Notes under the pieces: generated by a model
What the model was told of the DNA's origin: nothing
Seen by the model: only the letters and a program-made list of their open reading frames with translations
Database searches by the model: none
Made by a program: the position numbers and the translations under genes
From: UBA1479 sp963976055
Lineage (GTDB): Bacteria > Pseudomonadota > Alphaproteobacteria > Rhodospirillales > Casp-alpha2
Direction of reading: 5' to 3'
DNA length: 64,000 nt
NCBI GenBank assembly: GCA_963976055.1
Contig: CAXBJB010000004.1
Location: 124,001 to 188,000, forward strand
Shown here: piece after piece, positions 8,398 to 16,512 of the stretch
How positions within the stretch are numbered: the stretch's first letter is position 1
Layout: each line of letters starts with the position of its first letter

Positions 8398-8435
8398 GGA
8401 AAGGCCTTAAGAGGGTCGGTGGGCGGGGCGGCCCG

Positions 8436-8543
8436 TCAGGGCAGCAGAACCAGTCTTATCACGTAGGCGATCACCCCCACGGTTGCAACGCCGGCGAGCC
8501 AAAGGCCCGCGAACCACAGAAGGCGCCTGAGGGCCGGTTTCAG
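8436..8543 (-). CDS. DUF2474-like small membrane peptide of the bd-type oxidase (35 aa, CTG start)
   Basis: A 35-codon frame reads (M)KPALRRLLWFAGLWL... then AGVATVGVIAYVIRLVLLP: a basic N-terminus and a single hydrophobic helix. This pattern is typical of the DUF2474 peptides that accompany cyanide-insensitive bd-type oxidases. No ATG, GTG or TTG precedes it in frame. A CTG at 8543 overlaps the oxidase subunit II stop as CTGA, and GGAGGG stands 6 bases upstream, so initiation at CTG with translational coupling is the best reading. It presumably stabilises the CioAB complex in the inner membrane. It is too short for ordinary gene finders and easily missed. Confidence 0.72.
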   Translation of the reverse strand: MKPALRRLLWFAGLWLAGVATVGVIAYVIRLVLLP

Positions 8544-9544
8544 TGATATCCCTCCGACGGATCGACCTTGCCGCGGAATACCCAATAGGCATAGGCCGTG
8601 TAGCCCAGGATGACGGGCAGCAGCACGGCGGCGCCGACCAGCAGGAAGGCGAGGCTTTCATCCGGCGCGGCGGCATCCCAAAGAGTGATGCCGGGCGGTA
8701 CCATGTAGGGGTAGAAGCTGATGCCGATGCCGATGTAGCACAGCACAAATAGGCCGAGGGCGGCCAGGAATGGCTGTGTGTCGTTGCCATCGCGCAGGCC
8801 CTGAAATATCCGCCAGACGCAGACCACGACAAGCGACGGCACGATCAGGCTGAACGCCGCCGTGGGGCGGGTAAACCAACGTTCGAGATAGACCGGGTTG
8901 AGGTAGGGTGTCGCCAGGCTGACCCCACCGATCAGCAGCAGCGTGACGATGGCGGCCCGTTCGGCGATGTCGCGGGCGCAGGCGCGCAGGTTGCCCTTGG
9001 TCTTCATGACCAGCCAGGTCGCGCCGAGCAACATATAGCCCGCGACCAGGGCCAACCCGGTGACGATGCTGAACGGCGTCAACCAGTCCCACCAGCCGCC
9101 GGCATAGGCCCGATCGACGACGTGGATGCCCTGAACCAGGGCGCCCAGTGTGATTCCTTGGGCGAAGGCGGCAAGCAGCGATCCGCCGGTGAACCCCCAA
9201 TCCCACAGGAATTTTCCGCGCGTCGTGCGCCAGCGGAATTCGAAGGACACGCCACGGAAGATCAGACCGATCAGCATGGCGATCAGGGGCGCATACAGGG
9301 CCGGCAGGATCGTCGCATAGGCCAGCGGGAACACGGCGAACAACCCGCCCCCGCCCAGCACCAGCCAGGTTTCGTTGCCGTCCCACACCGGGGCCACGGA
9401 ATTCATCGCCGTATCACGGTCTTGTTCCGTGCGCAGGAATGGGAACAGGATGCCGACGCCAAGATCGAAGCCGTCGAGTACGACATAGGCCAGGATCGCG
9501 AAGGCGATCAGTCCGGCCCAGATGAAGGCAAGGTCGATTTCCAT
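8540..9544 (-). CDS. cioB: Cytochrome bd-type (cyanide-insensitive) quinol oxidase subunit II
   Basis: 334 residues with eight or more membrane helices. It starts MEIDLAFIWAGLIAFAILAYVVLDGFDLGVGILFPF in pieces typical of CydB, with the conserved DGFDLGxG near residue 26, followed by WDGNETWLVLGGGGLFAVFP and FRGVSFEFRWR. Together with subunit I it forms the terminal oxidase that oxidises quinol and reduces oxygen to water without pumping protons. It starts 3 bases behind subunit I and its stop overlaps the start of the DUF2474-like peptide by 4 bases. Confidence 0.95.
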   Translation of the reverse strand: MEIDLAFIWAGLIAFAILAYVVLDGFDLGVGILFPFLRTEQDRDTAMNSVAPVWDGNETWLVLGGGGLFAVFPLAYATILPALYAPLIAMLIGLIFRGVSFEFRWRTTRGKFLWDWGFTGGSLLAAFAQGITLGALVQGIHVVDRAYAGGWWDWLTPFSIVTGLALVAGYMLLGATWLVMKTKGNLRACARDIAERAAIVTLLLIGGVSLATPYLNPVYLERWFTRPTAAFSLIVPSLVVVCVWRIFQGLRDGNDTQPFLAALGLFVLCYIGIGISFYPYMVPPGITLWDAAAPDESLAFLLVGAAVLLPVILGYTAYAYWVFRGKVDPSEGYH

Positions 9545-9547
9545 GCC

Positions 9548-10939
9548 CTAGTCCTCCTGTCTCGTCGCCTTGCGGATGAGGTCCCTGGCCGCGCGGGTGG
9601 GGCCGATGTCCGTGTCGATCCCGGCGTCGGGGGCCTTCGACATCAGGCGCAGGATGTAGAATACCCCGGCCCCGAACACGGCGACGTAGACGATGATGAA
9701 GGCGATCAGCGACGCCCCCACCGCCGCCGCGCCGATGGGCGACACGGAATCCGCCGTGCGCAGCAGACCGTAGACGATCCAGGGTTGGCGGCCGACCTCG
9801 GTGGTGATCCATCCGGCGACGACGGCGACGAACCCCGACGGCGCCATGGCGACGGCGCACCATTGCAGCAGGCGGGCGTCATATAATCGGCCGCGCAGGC
9901 GCATCAGTCCGCTCCACAACCCGATGATGGTCATCGCCATGCCGATGGCGACCATGATCCGGAAGCTCCAGAAAATGATCGCGGCCGGCGGCCGGTCTTC
10001 CTTCGGCCAGGCTTTCAGGCCCTTGATTTCACCGTCCCAATCGTGAGTCAGGATCAGGGAGCCGAGCTTGGGCACCTCGACCGCGAACCGCGTTTCCTCG
10101 GCGTCGTCGTCGGGCAGGCCGAACAGGATCAGGGGGGCGCCACGGCGGGTCTCGTAATGGCCTTCCATGGCGGCGATCTTGGCTGGCTGATGTTCCAGGG
10201 TGTTGAGGCCGTGGAAATCGCCTGCGACGACCTGCAGGGGGGCGACGATCAGGGCCATCCACATGGCCATGGAGAACATGATTTTCGCTCCCCGGTCGTT
10301 GGCGTTGCGTAGCAGGTGCCACGCACCCACCCCGCCGACCACGAAGGCGGTGGTCAGATAGGCGGCCAGCACCATGTGGACCAGGCGGTAAGGGAAGGAC
10401 GGGTTGAACACGACCGCCCACCAGTCGGCGGGGATGAACTGCCCCACGTCGTTGACCGCGTATCCCTGGGGCGTCTGCATCCATGAATTGACGGATAGAA
10501 TCCAGAACGCCGAAAACAGGGTGCCGACGGCGACCATCAGAGTCGCGAAGAAATGCAGCCGCCGGCCCACCCGCTCCATGCCGAACAGCATGACGCCGAG
10601 GAAGCCGGCTTCGAGAAAGAACGCCGACATCACCTCATACCCCATCAGGGGACCCAGGACCGGGCCGGTCTTGTCGGAAAACACGCTCCAGTTGGTGCCG
10701 AACTGGTAGCTCATGACGATGCCCGACACGACACCCATGCCGAAGGTCACGGCGAAGATCACCTTCCAGTACTTGAAGACCTTGAGGTAGCTGTCGTCGC
10801 GGGTCCACAGCCACAGTCCCTCCAGAACGGCGAGGAAACTGGCCAACCCGATGGAGAAGGCGGGAAAGACGATATGCGCGGAGACGGTAAAGGCGAACTG
10901 AATGCGGGCAAGGATCAGAGGGTCGGTAAGATCAGGCAT
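9548..10939 (-). CDS. cioA: Cytochrome bd-type (cyanide-insensitive) quinol oxidase subunit I
   Basis: 463 residues, shorter than the long-Q-loop E. coli CydA and so of the CioA class. Heme-ligand His22 lies in ARIQFAFTVSAHIVFPAF, the glutamates of FFLEAGFLGVMLFG and the second-heme region are present, and GRQPWIVYG near residue 385 is the family signature. Located in the inner membrane. AAAGGA precedes the start. The gap to the upstream unknown gene (stop at 10974) is only 34 bases with no terminator, so transcription may begin in front of the unknown pair. Confidence 0.96.
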   Translation of the reverse strand: MPDLTDPLILARIQFAFTVSAHIVFPAFSIGLASFLAVLEGLWLWTRDDSYLKVFKYWKVIFAVTFGMGVVSGIVMSYQFGTNWSVFSDKTGPVLGPLMGYEVMSAFFLEAGFLGVMLFGMERVGRRLHFFATLMVAVGTLFSAFWILSVNSWMQTPQGYAVNDVGQFIPADWWAVVFNPSFPYRLVHMVLAAYLTTAFVVGGVGAWHLLRNANDRGAKIMFSMAMWMALIVAPLQVVAGDFHGLNTLEHQPAKIAAMEGHYETRRGAPLILFGLPDDDAEETRFAVEVPKLGSLILTHDWDGEIKGLKAWPKEDRPPAAIIFWSFRIMVAIGMAMTIIGLWSGLMRLRGRLYDARLLQWCAVAMAPSGFVAVVAGWITTEVGRQPWIVYGLLRTADSVSPIGAAAVGASLIAFIIVYVAVFGAGVFYILRLMSKAPDAGIDTDIGPTRAARDLIRKATRQED

Positions 10940-10973
10940 ACCCGCGTCCTTTCGTCGTTGCGCTGTCCGCCTT

Positions 10974-12041
10974 CTACTCCAGCGCCGCCAGCATGGGGGC
11001 CGAATCCTCGATCGTCTGGATGCGGTCCATGCCTTGTTTCATTTCCGTCATGATGAAATCGGCGCGCCGACCGGGGCCGCCGACTTCCATGTTGGGAAAC
11101 AGATTGGACCAGGCGTCCATCTTGACCGAAAGGGCGCAGAGTACGCCGCCTATGGTGGTGTGATAGCCGCGGATCACGGCTTCGACCCGGCGGAATCGTT
11201 CGGCCGAGATATTGTCCCACATGTGCTTGGTGCCGCGGTCGAAGTTCTCGAACCGCCCGGTGATGGCGGCCATCAGTTCGTTGATGGTGGTCGTCATCAT
11301 GTCCATCGTCTGCATCAGCGACGGGTTGTTCTTCATGGCGAAGTTTTCCCGCAGCAGGTCCATGGTGTCGAGGAATTCGGTAAGCGTCGGCTCGATGTCG
11401 TCGAGGATCTGCTTGTAGTAGCTGAGCGACATGAAGATGTCGGCATAATCCTCGAGAAACTTGGGCAGGTCCTCGATCTTGATGTTCAGTTTCTGCGCCA
11501 TCAACCGCAGCTTCTCGAGCGCTTTTTTCTTGTCCGGCGAACGGAACAGCTTGACCACGTCCTGGAAATTTTTCACGTCGAGGTCGTCCCCGCCGTAGAT
11601 CTGCGAGATCAGGGGCCCCGTGAATTCACGCATGTATTCGTTCAGCTCGGCCGTCTTGCTTTCCGACAGCTTGAGGTATTCGACATTATTGACCTCGATG
11701 CCCAGGTCGCGCAGCGAGATGCGCAGCGAATAGACGTCGTAGCTGGGCAGGTCGCCCAGCTTCTTCATCAGGATCATGTCCGGATTGCGAAAGCCGTCGG
11801 CCCAGCCGAATTCCGCCGGCAGGCCGTCGATATCCACCTGGCCCGAGCCGGTGTCCTTGTCCGCGAAGATTTCCACCATGCTTTCGAAGCGCGCGTTCTT
11901 GATCAGGCGCGCGCGGCGCAGGGGGGCCGTTTTGAGCGGCATCATCACCAAGGGCAGGGTGTGCAGCGAATCCCGGTCTTCGTCGTCGATATCCTGTTCG
12001 AGATTGAGATCGCCGAAGGTAAATTTTTTATCCTGGCTCAA
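10974..12041 (-). CDS. Uncharacterised protein, paralogue A of a tandem pair (355 aa)
   Basis: The start is taken as TTG 12041 (MSQDKKFTFGDLNL), with GAGGA 7-8 bases upstream; the frame runs on upstream inside the neighbouring gene but reads as a shadow there. The protein is soluble, mostly helical, acidic at the N-terminus and without signal peptide. It shares long blocks with the next gene: RARLIKNAR, LPSYDVYSLR, GIEVN, LPKFLEDYAD, INELMAAITGRFE, YHTTIGGVLCAL and FIMTEMKQG. By eye roughly half the residues agree. I do not recognise the family. It sits between its paralogue (20 bases) and cioA (34 bases) on the same strand. Confidence 0.75.
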   Translation of the reverse strand: MSQDKKFTFGDLNLEQDIDDEDRDSLHTLPLVMMPLKTAPLRRARLIKNARFESMVEIFADKDTGSGQVDIDGLPAEFGWADGFRNPDMILMKKLGDLPSYDVYSLRISLRDLGIEVNNVEYLKLSESKTAELNEYMREFTGPLISQIYGGDDLDVKNFQDVVKLFRSPDKKKALEKLRLMAQKLNIKIEDLPKFLEDYADIFMSLSYYKQILDDIEPTLTEFLDTMDLLRENFAMKNNPSLMQTMDMMTTTINELMAAITGRFENFDRGTKHMWDNISAERFRRVEAVIRGYHTTIGGVLCALSVKMDAWSNLFPNMEVGGPGRRADFIMTEMKQGMDRIQTIEDSAPMLAALE

Positions 12042-12061
12042 TGCCTGATCCTCACCGGCGC

Positions 12062-13159
12062 CTACTTGGCCCACTCGACGGTTTCGATCTTGGGCGCGTT
12101 CGCCTGAATTTCGCGCACCTTCTCGATCCCCTGTTTCATCTCGGACATGATGAATTCGCCGCGTTTGATGGGCCCGCCCACGGTCGGCGACGGAAAGCGC
12201 ACGGCGAAGGCGTTCATTTTGACAGTCAATGCGCACAGGCAGCCGCCGATGGTGGTGTGGTATTCCTCGACGAATTTCTTGACCGTCTTGAAGCGGTCGG
12301 CGGTCAGGTCTTCCCACATGCCGTTGGTATACCGGTCGAACGTTTCGAAACGGCCCGAAATCGCAGCCATCAGCTCGTTGATCGCACCCTCGATCTGGTC
12401 GCAGGTGTTCATCATGTTGACGTTGGTCTTGAGCTGGAAGTTATCGCGGATCTCGTCCATGGAGTTCATAAACTCGTCGATAATTGGCTCCAACGCGTCC
12501 AGGCACTGGCGGAAATAAGACAGCGACAGAAACACGTCGCCGTAATCCTCCAGAAACTTGGGCACGTCACGAACCTTGATACGCAATTTCTGCGCCATTT
12601 GGTCCAGCTTCTTGCGTACCATTTCCACGTCCGGGCTTTCGAACAGTTTGACCATGTCGTCGAAGGTCTGAATGTTCAGGTCGTCCTTGCCGTAGATTTC
12701 CTGAATCAGCGGGCGCGTGAACTGGGTCATGTAGGACGTCAGTTCGGTGACCTTGCTGTCCGACAGCTTCAGGTCCTCGATCGCGTTGACCTCGATCCCT
12801 TCCTGACGGAACAGCATGCGCAGCGAATAGACGTCGTAGCTGGGCAGGGGGGCGAGCTTGCGCAGCATCACCAGGTCCGGATGGCGTTTGCGGCCCTTGC
12901 CCGACCAGCCGTAATCCTTGGCCAGTTCCTCGACGTCCATCTGGCCGGACCCGATGCCTTGGCCCTGGAACAGTTCGACCACGCTGTTGAGGCGCGCGTT
13001 CTTGATCAGCCGCGCGCGGTGCAGCGACGGCGTTTGGAACGGCAGGATCGACAACGGCAGAATGTGCAGCGCGTCGCGGTCCTCGTCACGCTGCACCGAG
13101 GGAACGCCCGTCGGCTCGGCGGGATCGGGAACGTCTTGATCTGTCGCGGCGTCGGTCAT
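12062..13159 (-). CDS. Uncharacterised protein, paralogue B of a tandem pair (365 aa)
   Basis: 365 residues from ATG 13159. After a disordered acidic lead (about 25 residues) comes the same block order as in paralogue A: DRDALHILPL, RARLIKNARLNSVVELF, LPSYDVYSLRMLF, DSKVTELTSYM, VPKFLEDYGDVFLSLSYF, INELMAAISGRFETFD, EYHTTIGGCLCALTVKM, EFIMSEMKQGIEKV. Both are intracellular helical proteins with no recognisable active site; the shared YHTTIGG and LEDY blocks are the best candidates for functional surfaces. It is the first gene of the minus-strand run leading into the bd-type oxidase; the AT-rich 140 bases before it probably hold the promoter. Confidence 0.78.
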   Translation of the reverse strand: MTDAATDQDVPDPAEPTGVPSVQRDEDRDALHILPLSILPFQTPSLHRARLIKNARLNSVVELFQGQGIGSGQMDVEELAKDYGWSGKGRKRHPDLVMLRKLAPLPSYDVYSLRMLFRQEGIEVNAIEDLKLSDSKVTELTSYMTQFTRPLIQEIYGKDDLNIQTFDDMVKLFESPDVEMVRKKLDQMAQKLRIKVRDVPKFLEDYGDVFLSLSYFRQCLDALEPIIDEFMNSMDEIRDNFQLKTNVNMMNTCDQIEGAINELMAAISGRFETFDRYTNGMWEDLTADRFKTVKKFVEEYHTTIGGCLCALTVKMNAFAVRFPSPTVGGPIKRGEFIMSEMKQGIEKVREIQANAPKIETVEWAK

Positions 13160-13299
13160 GGATGCTTGCCCAGGTTCGGCCGGTTCGGCCTTTGACTTCT
13201 ATTGTTCGTTAAAATACCTATTTTAAACAACTTTTATAGCATCATTTCGTCCGGTGGAGCCAATAGCCCCTGCCGGTTCGGCGGGGCGGGGCGGGAATC
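13160..13299. promoter_or_regulatory. Divergent, AT-rich promoter region of the tandem unknown genes and truA
   Basis: The stretch 13200-13245 (TTCGTTAAAATACCTATTTT and following) is far richer in A/T than its surroundings and lies between two divergent genes. It is the most likely place for the promoter of the minus-strand run. I cannot assign exact boxes. Confidence 0.4.
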
Positions 13300-14037
13300 A
13301 TGGCGCGGTATCGGCTGAAACTTGAATACGACGGACGCGGTTTCGTCGGCTGGCAGCGCCAGGACAACGGCCTGGGTGTGCAGGAAGCCGTGGAGGATGC
13401 CGTCCATGCCTTCACCGGCGAACGGGCCCAGGTCTTCGCCGCCGGGCGCACGGACGCGGGCGTCCATGCCCTGGGCCAGATCGCCCATGTCGATCTGGAA
13501 AAGGACTGGCCCGCCGATACGGTGCGCAACGCGCTCAACTTTCATCTCAAGGCCCACGCGGTCAGCGTCCTCACGGCCGCGCCCGTCGACGAGGATTTCC
13601 ACGCCCGGTTTTCCGCCGTTTCCCGAAGCTATCTCTACCGCGTCCTCAACCGCCGCGCGCCGCCGGCCCTGGACCGGGGGATGGTGTGGTGGGTGCCGGT
13701 GCCGCTTGACGTCGCCGCCATGGCGGCGGCGGCCCGGGTCCTGATCGGCCATCACGACTTCACCAGCTTCCGTGCCACCCATTGCCAGGCCAATTCGCCG
13801 CTGAAGACCCTGGACGTCCTCGACGTGACCCGGGCCGGCGAGGAAATCCATTTCCGCGCCCACGCCCGCTCGTTCCTGCACCATCAGGTGCGCAACATGG
13901 TCGGCAGCCTGAAATGGGTGGGGGAGGGACGGTGGACGGCCAAGGACCTGCAATCGGCGCTCGATGCCCGCGACCGCGCGGCCGGCGGGCCGACGGCGCC
14001 GCCGGACGGCCTGTACCTGACGGATGTGGGCTACTGA
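13300..14037 (+). CDS. truA: tRNA pseudouridine(38-40) synthase
   Basis: 245 residues, normal for TruA, which converts uridines 38-40 of tRNA anticodon stems to pseudouridine. The catalytic Asp52 stands in FAAGRTDAGVHALGQ. Other family blocks are LEYDGRGFVGWQRQ at the start, RSYLYRVLNR, FTSFRA and SFLHHQVRNMVGSL. It is normally next to def-fmt in related bacteria but is here displaced by the block 5.3-13.2 kb. A small membrane protein gene follows after 60 bases. Confidence 0.98.
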   Translation: MARYRLKLEYDGRGFVGWQRQDNGLGVQEAVEDAVHAFTGERAQVFAAGRTDAGVHALGQIAHVDLEKDWPADTVRNALNFHLKAHAVSVLTAAPVDEDFHARFSAVSRSYLYRVLNRRAPPALDRGMVWWVPVPLDVAAMAAAARVLIGHHDFTSFRATHCQANSPLKTLDVLDVTRAGEEIHFRAHARSFLHHQVRNMVGSLKWVGEGRWTAKDLQSALDARDRAAGGPTAPPDGLYLTDVGY

Positions 14038-14042
14038 CTGAC

Positions 14043-14068
14043 GGCCCCATGGTGCGGCCCCATGGTGC
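14043..14068. repeat. Perfect tandem 13-base duplication
   Basis: GGCCCCATGGTGC occurs twice without a gap (14043-14055 and 14056-14068) between truA and the next gene. It is a simple slippage-type duplication. Confidence 0.9.
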
Positions 14069-14097
14069 GGAGCGGCGGATCGGGCTATATTAGGGGC

Positions 14098-14424
14098 ATG
14101 GACAAGCAAATCCCCCTGTCCCTGAAGGCGTCGGAAGACGGCGCCGAGGGCGCGGCCCCTGCCGATCCGGTCTCGGAGCCGGAACTGAAGGACCAGCCGG
14201 TGATCGGCTACCTCGCCGTGATCTGCGGGGTGCTCGCCATTTTCGCCTGGGGCATCGTGTTCGTGCCCATGGGGCTGGCCTTTTCCGTGGCGGCTCTGAT
14301 CGCCGGGCAGGGGGCCTGGGGCTTCGCCGGGCTGGTGCTGTCGGTGATCGGGCTGATGTCCTCGCCCGCCTTGCTGGCGCTACTGGGCCTGGGCGCGGTC
14401 GCGGCCTTTTTCGGACTGGGTTAG
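14098..14424 (+). CDS. Small membrane protein (108 aa), DUF4190-like in layout
   Basis: From ATG 14098 the product has a hydrophilic N-terminus of about 35 residues rich in Glu, Ala and Pro, then three hydrophobic segments (VIGYLAVICGVLAIFAWGI, FSVAALIAGQGAWGFAGL, LALLGLGAVAAFFGLG). The frame is open from 14062, but the earlier codons cross the tandem repeat and look unlike protein. Function unknown. It follows truA on the same strand and converges on dapE, whose stop lies 7 bases away. Confidence 0.65.
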   Translation: MDKQIPLSLKASEDGAEGAAPADPVSEPELKDQPVIGYLAVICGVLAIFAWGIVFVPMGLAFSVAALIAGQGAWGFAGLVLSVIGLMSSPALLALLGLGAVAAFFGLG

Positions 14425-14431
14425 CTCCGGT

Positions 14432-15592
14432 TTAAGCGAAGAAGCGCTTCAAAACCTCTTGATAGATGCGGGCCAGGTCGCGGACTTCCGCGACCAGGGC
14501 GTTCTCGTTCATCTTGTGCGCCGTCTCGTTGATCATGCCGAATTCGACGACCGGGCAGTGATCCTTGATGCACCGGGCGTCGGACGTGCCGCCGGTGGTG
14601 CTCAGTTCCGGATCCTGGCCGGTCACGGCCTTGATTGCGCCCGCGACCACGCCGCTGAGCTGTCCCGGCGGGGTGAGGAACGATTCCCCGGACACGGAAA
14701 TATCCAGGCCGTAGGAGCCCTTCTCCTCGCCCGCCATCACGGCGGCGCAGCGCTCTTCGATCAGCTGGGTCAGGCTGGCGCCCGAATGCATGTCGTTGAA
14801 GCGGATGTTGATGCGCGCGGACGCCTGGGCCGGGATCAGGTTGGTCGTCGCGTTGCCGACGTCGACGGTGGTGATTTCCAGGTTGGTCGCCGGGAAATGG
14901 TCGTTGCCGTGATCCAGCGGGTCGTCGCCCAGCGCCGACAGCATCTTCAACAGTTTGGGCACCGGATTGTCGGCCAGATGCGGATAGGCGACATGGCCTT
15001 GCGTGCCGGTCACCGTGATCGTGCAGTTGAGCGACCCGCGCCGGCCGATCTTCACCATGTCGCCAAGGGCGACCACGTTGGTCGGCTCGCCGACCAGGCA
15101 GGCGTCGATTTTCTCGCCCCGCTCGGCCAGCCAGCCGAGCACCTTCTTGGTGCCGTTGACGGAGGGGCCTTCCTCGTCGCCGGTGATGAGGAACGAAATG
15201 GATCCCTTGGGGTATCCGTTCGATTTCAGGAACGCGTCCGTGCCCGCGACCATGGCGGCGATCGCGCACTTCATGTCCGACGCCCCCCGGCCGTACAGCC
15301 GCCCGCCCCGGATTTCCGGCTGGAACGGGTCCGACGCCCAGCCCGCGGCATCTCCCGGCGGGACCACGTCCGTGTGCCCGGCGAAGCAGAAATTGGGGCC
15401 GTCGGTGCCGAGCCGGGCATAGAGGTTGTCCACGTCCGGCGTGCCGTCCTGGGTGAAGGGCAGGCGATGGCAGGTGAAGCCGAGGGCTTCCAGCCGCGCC
15501 TGCAACAGGTCGAGCGCCCCGCCCTCCGCCGGCGTGACGGAGGGGCAGCGGATCAGGGCTTCGGACAGTTCGATGACGTCGGTGGCGGTCAT
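14432..15592 (-). CDS. dapE: Succinyl-diaminopimelate desuccinylase
   Basis: 386 residues of the M20 metallopeptidase fold. Metal-site blocks are FAGHTDVVPPGD, GRGASDMKCAIAAM and ITGDEEGPSVNGT. The family signature TTGGTSDARCIKDHCPVVEFG is seen in pieces near the end. It hydrolyses N-succinyl-LL-diaminopimelate in the lysine/peptidoglycan precursor pathway, the step three after DapD. It starts 7 bases behind dapD, so the two are an operon. Confidence 0.97.
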   Translation of the reverse strand: MTATDVIELSEALIRCPSVTPAEGGALDLLQARLEALGFTCHRLPFTQDGTPDVDNLYARLGTDGPNFCFAGHTDVVPPGDAAGWASDPFQPEIRGGRLYGRGASDMKCAIAAMVAGTDAFLKSNGYPKGSISFLITGDEEGPSVNGTKKVLGWLAERGEKIDACLVGEPTNVVALGDMVKIGRRGSLNCTITVTGTQGHVAYPHLADNPVPKLLKMLSALGDDPLDHGNDHFPATNLEITTVDVGNATTNLIPAQASARINIRFNDMHSGASLTQLIEERCAAVMAGEEKGSYGLDISVSGESFLTPPGQLSGVVAGAIKAVTGQDPELSTTGGTSDARCIKDHCPVVEFGMINETAHKMNENALVAEVRDLARIYQEVLKRFFA

Positions 15593-15599
15593 GGCGGTG

Positions 15600-16424
15600 T
15601 TAATCGCGCAGCAGCTCGTTGATGGAGGTCTTGGAGCGGGTCTTCTCGTCCACGGTCTTGAGGATCACCGCGCAATAGAGCGACGGCTGACCTTCCTTGC
15701 CCGGAAGCGACCCCGGCACGACGACGGAATAGGGCGGCACGCGGCCGTAATGCACCTTGCCCGTTTCGCGCTCGACGATCTTGGTCGACTGGCCGATGAA
15801 CACGCCCATGGAAATGACCGAGCCCTCGCCGACGACGACGCCCTCGACAACCTCGGACCGGGCGCCGACGAAGCAGTTGTCCTCGATGATGACGGGGCCG
15901 GCCTGCAAGGGTTCCAGAACGCCGCCGATCCCCGCACCGCCGGAAATGTGGCAATGCTTGCCGATCTGCGCGCAGGACCCGACCGTGGCCCAGGTATCGA
16001 CCATGGTGCCTTCGTCGACATAGGCGCCCAGGTTGACGAAGCTGGGCATCAGCACCACGCCCGGCGCGATATAGGCGGACCGGCGCACGATGCAGTTCGG
16101 CACGGCGCGGAATCCGGCGGACTTGAAATCGGCGGCCGACATGCCCTCGAACTTGGACGGCACCTTGTCCCACCAGGTCGATCCGCCCGGGCCGCCGGAA
16201 ATCGGCGCCATGTCGTTGAGCCGGAACGACAGCAGCACGGCCTTTTTCAGCCACTGGTGCACGACCCAGTCGCCGCCGGTTTTCTCGGCGACGCGGGCCT
16301 GGCCCTTGTCCAGCAGGTCCAGCGCCGCCTCGACGGCGTCGCGGGTGGCGCCCTGGGTCTGGGGGGTGACGGCGTCGCGGCCGTCCCAGGCGGCCTCGAT
16401 GGCGGCTTGCAGGTCTGTGGTCAT
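15600..16424 (-). CDS. dapD: 2,3,4,5-tetrahydropyridine-2,6-dicarboxylate N-succinyltransferase
   Basis: 274 residues, the usual DapD length. The left-handed beta-helix of hexapeptide repeats is visible from about residue 110 (GVVLMPSFVNLGAYVDEGTM, HISGGAGIGGVLEPL, VIIEDNCFVGARSEVVEGV). The N-terminal AAWDGRDAVTPQT and the C-terminal KTRSKTSINELLRD are typical. It commits tetrahydrodipicolinate to the succinylase branch of lysine biosynthesis; dapE follows directly. Confidence 0.98.
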   Translation of the reverse strand: MTTDLQAAIEAAWDGRDAVTPQTQGATRDAVEAALDLLDKGQARVAEKTGGDWVVHQWLKKAVLLSFRLNDMAPISGGPGGSTWWDKVPSKFEGMSAADFKSAGFRAVPNCIVRRSAYIAPGVVLMPSFVNLGAYVDEGTMVDTWATVGSCAQIGKHCHISGGAGIGGVLEPLQAGPVIIEDNCFVGARSEVVEGVVVGEGSVISMGVFIGQSTKIVERETGKVHYGRVPPYSVVVPGSLPGKEGQPSLYCAVILKTVDEKTRSKTSINELLRD

Positions 16425-16512
16425 GGCGAAATCCCGGTTTGCTGAGTGAATTGGTCGAAAATGGCCCCGGAAGATGAAACAGGGGGCAGATCAAGTCAAG
16501 GAGGGCGGGGCG

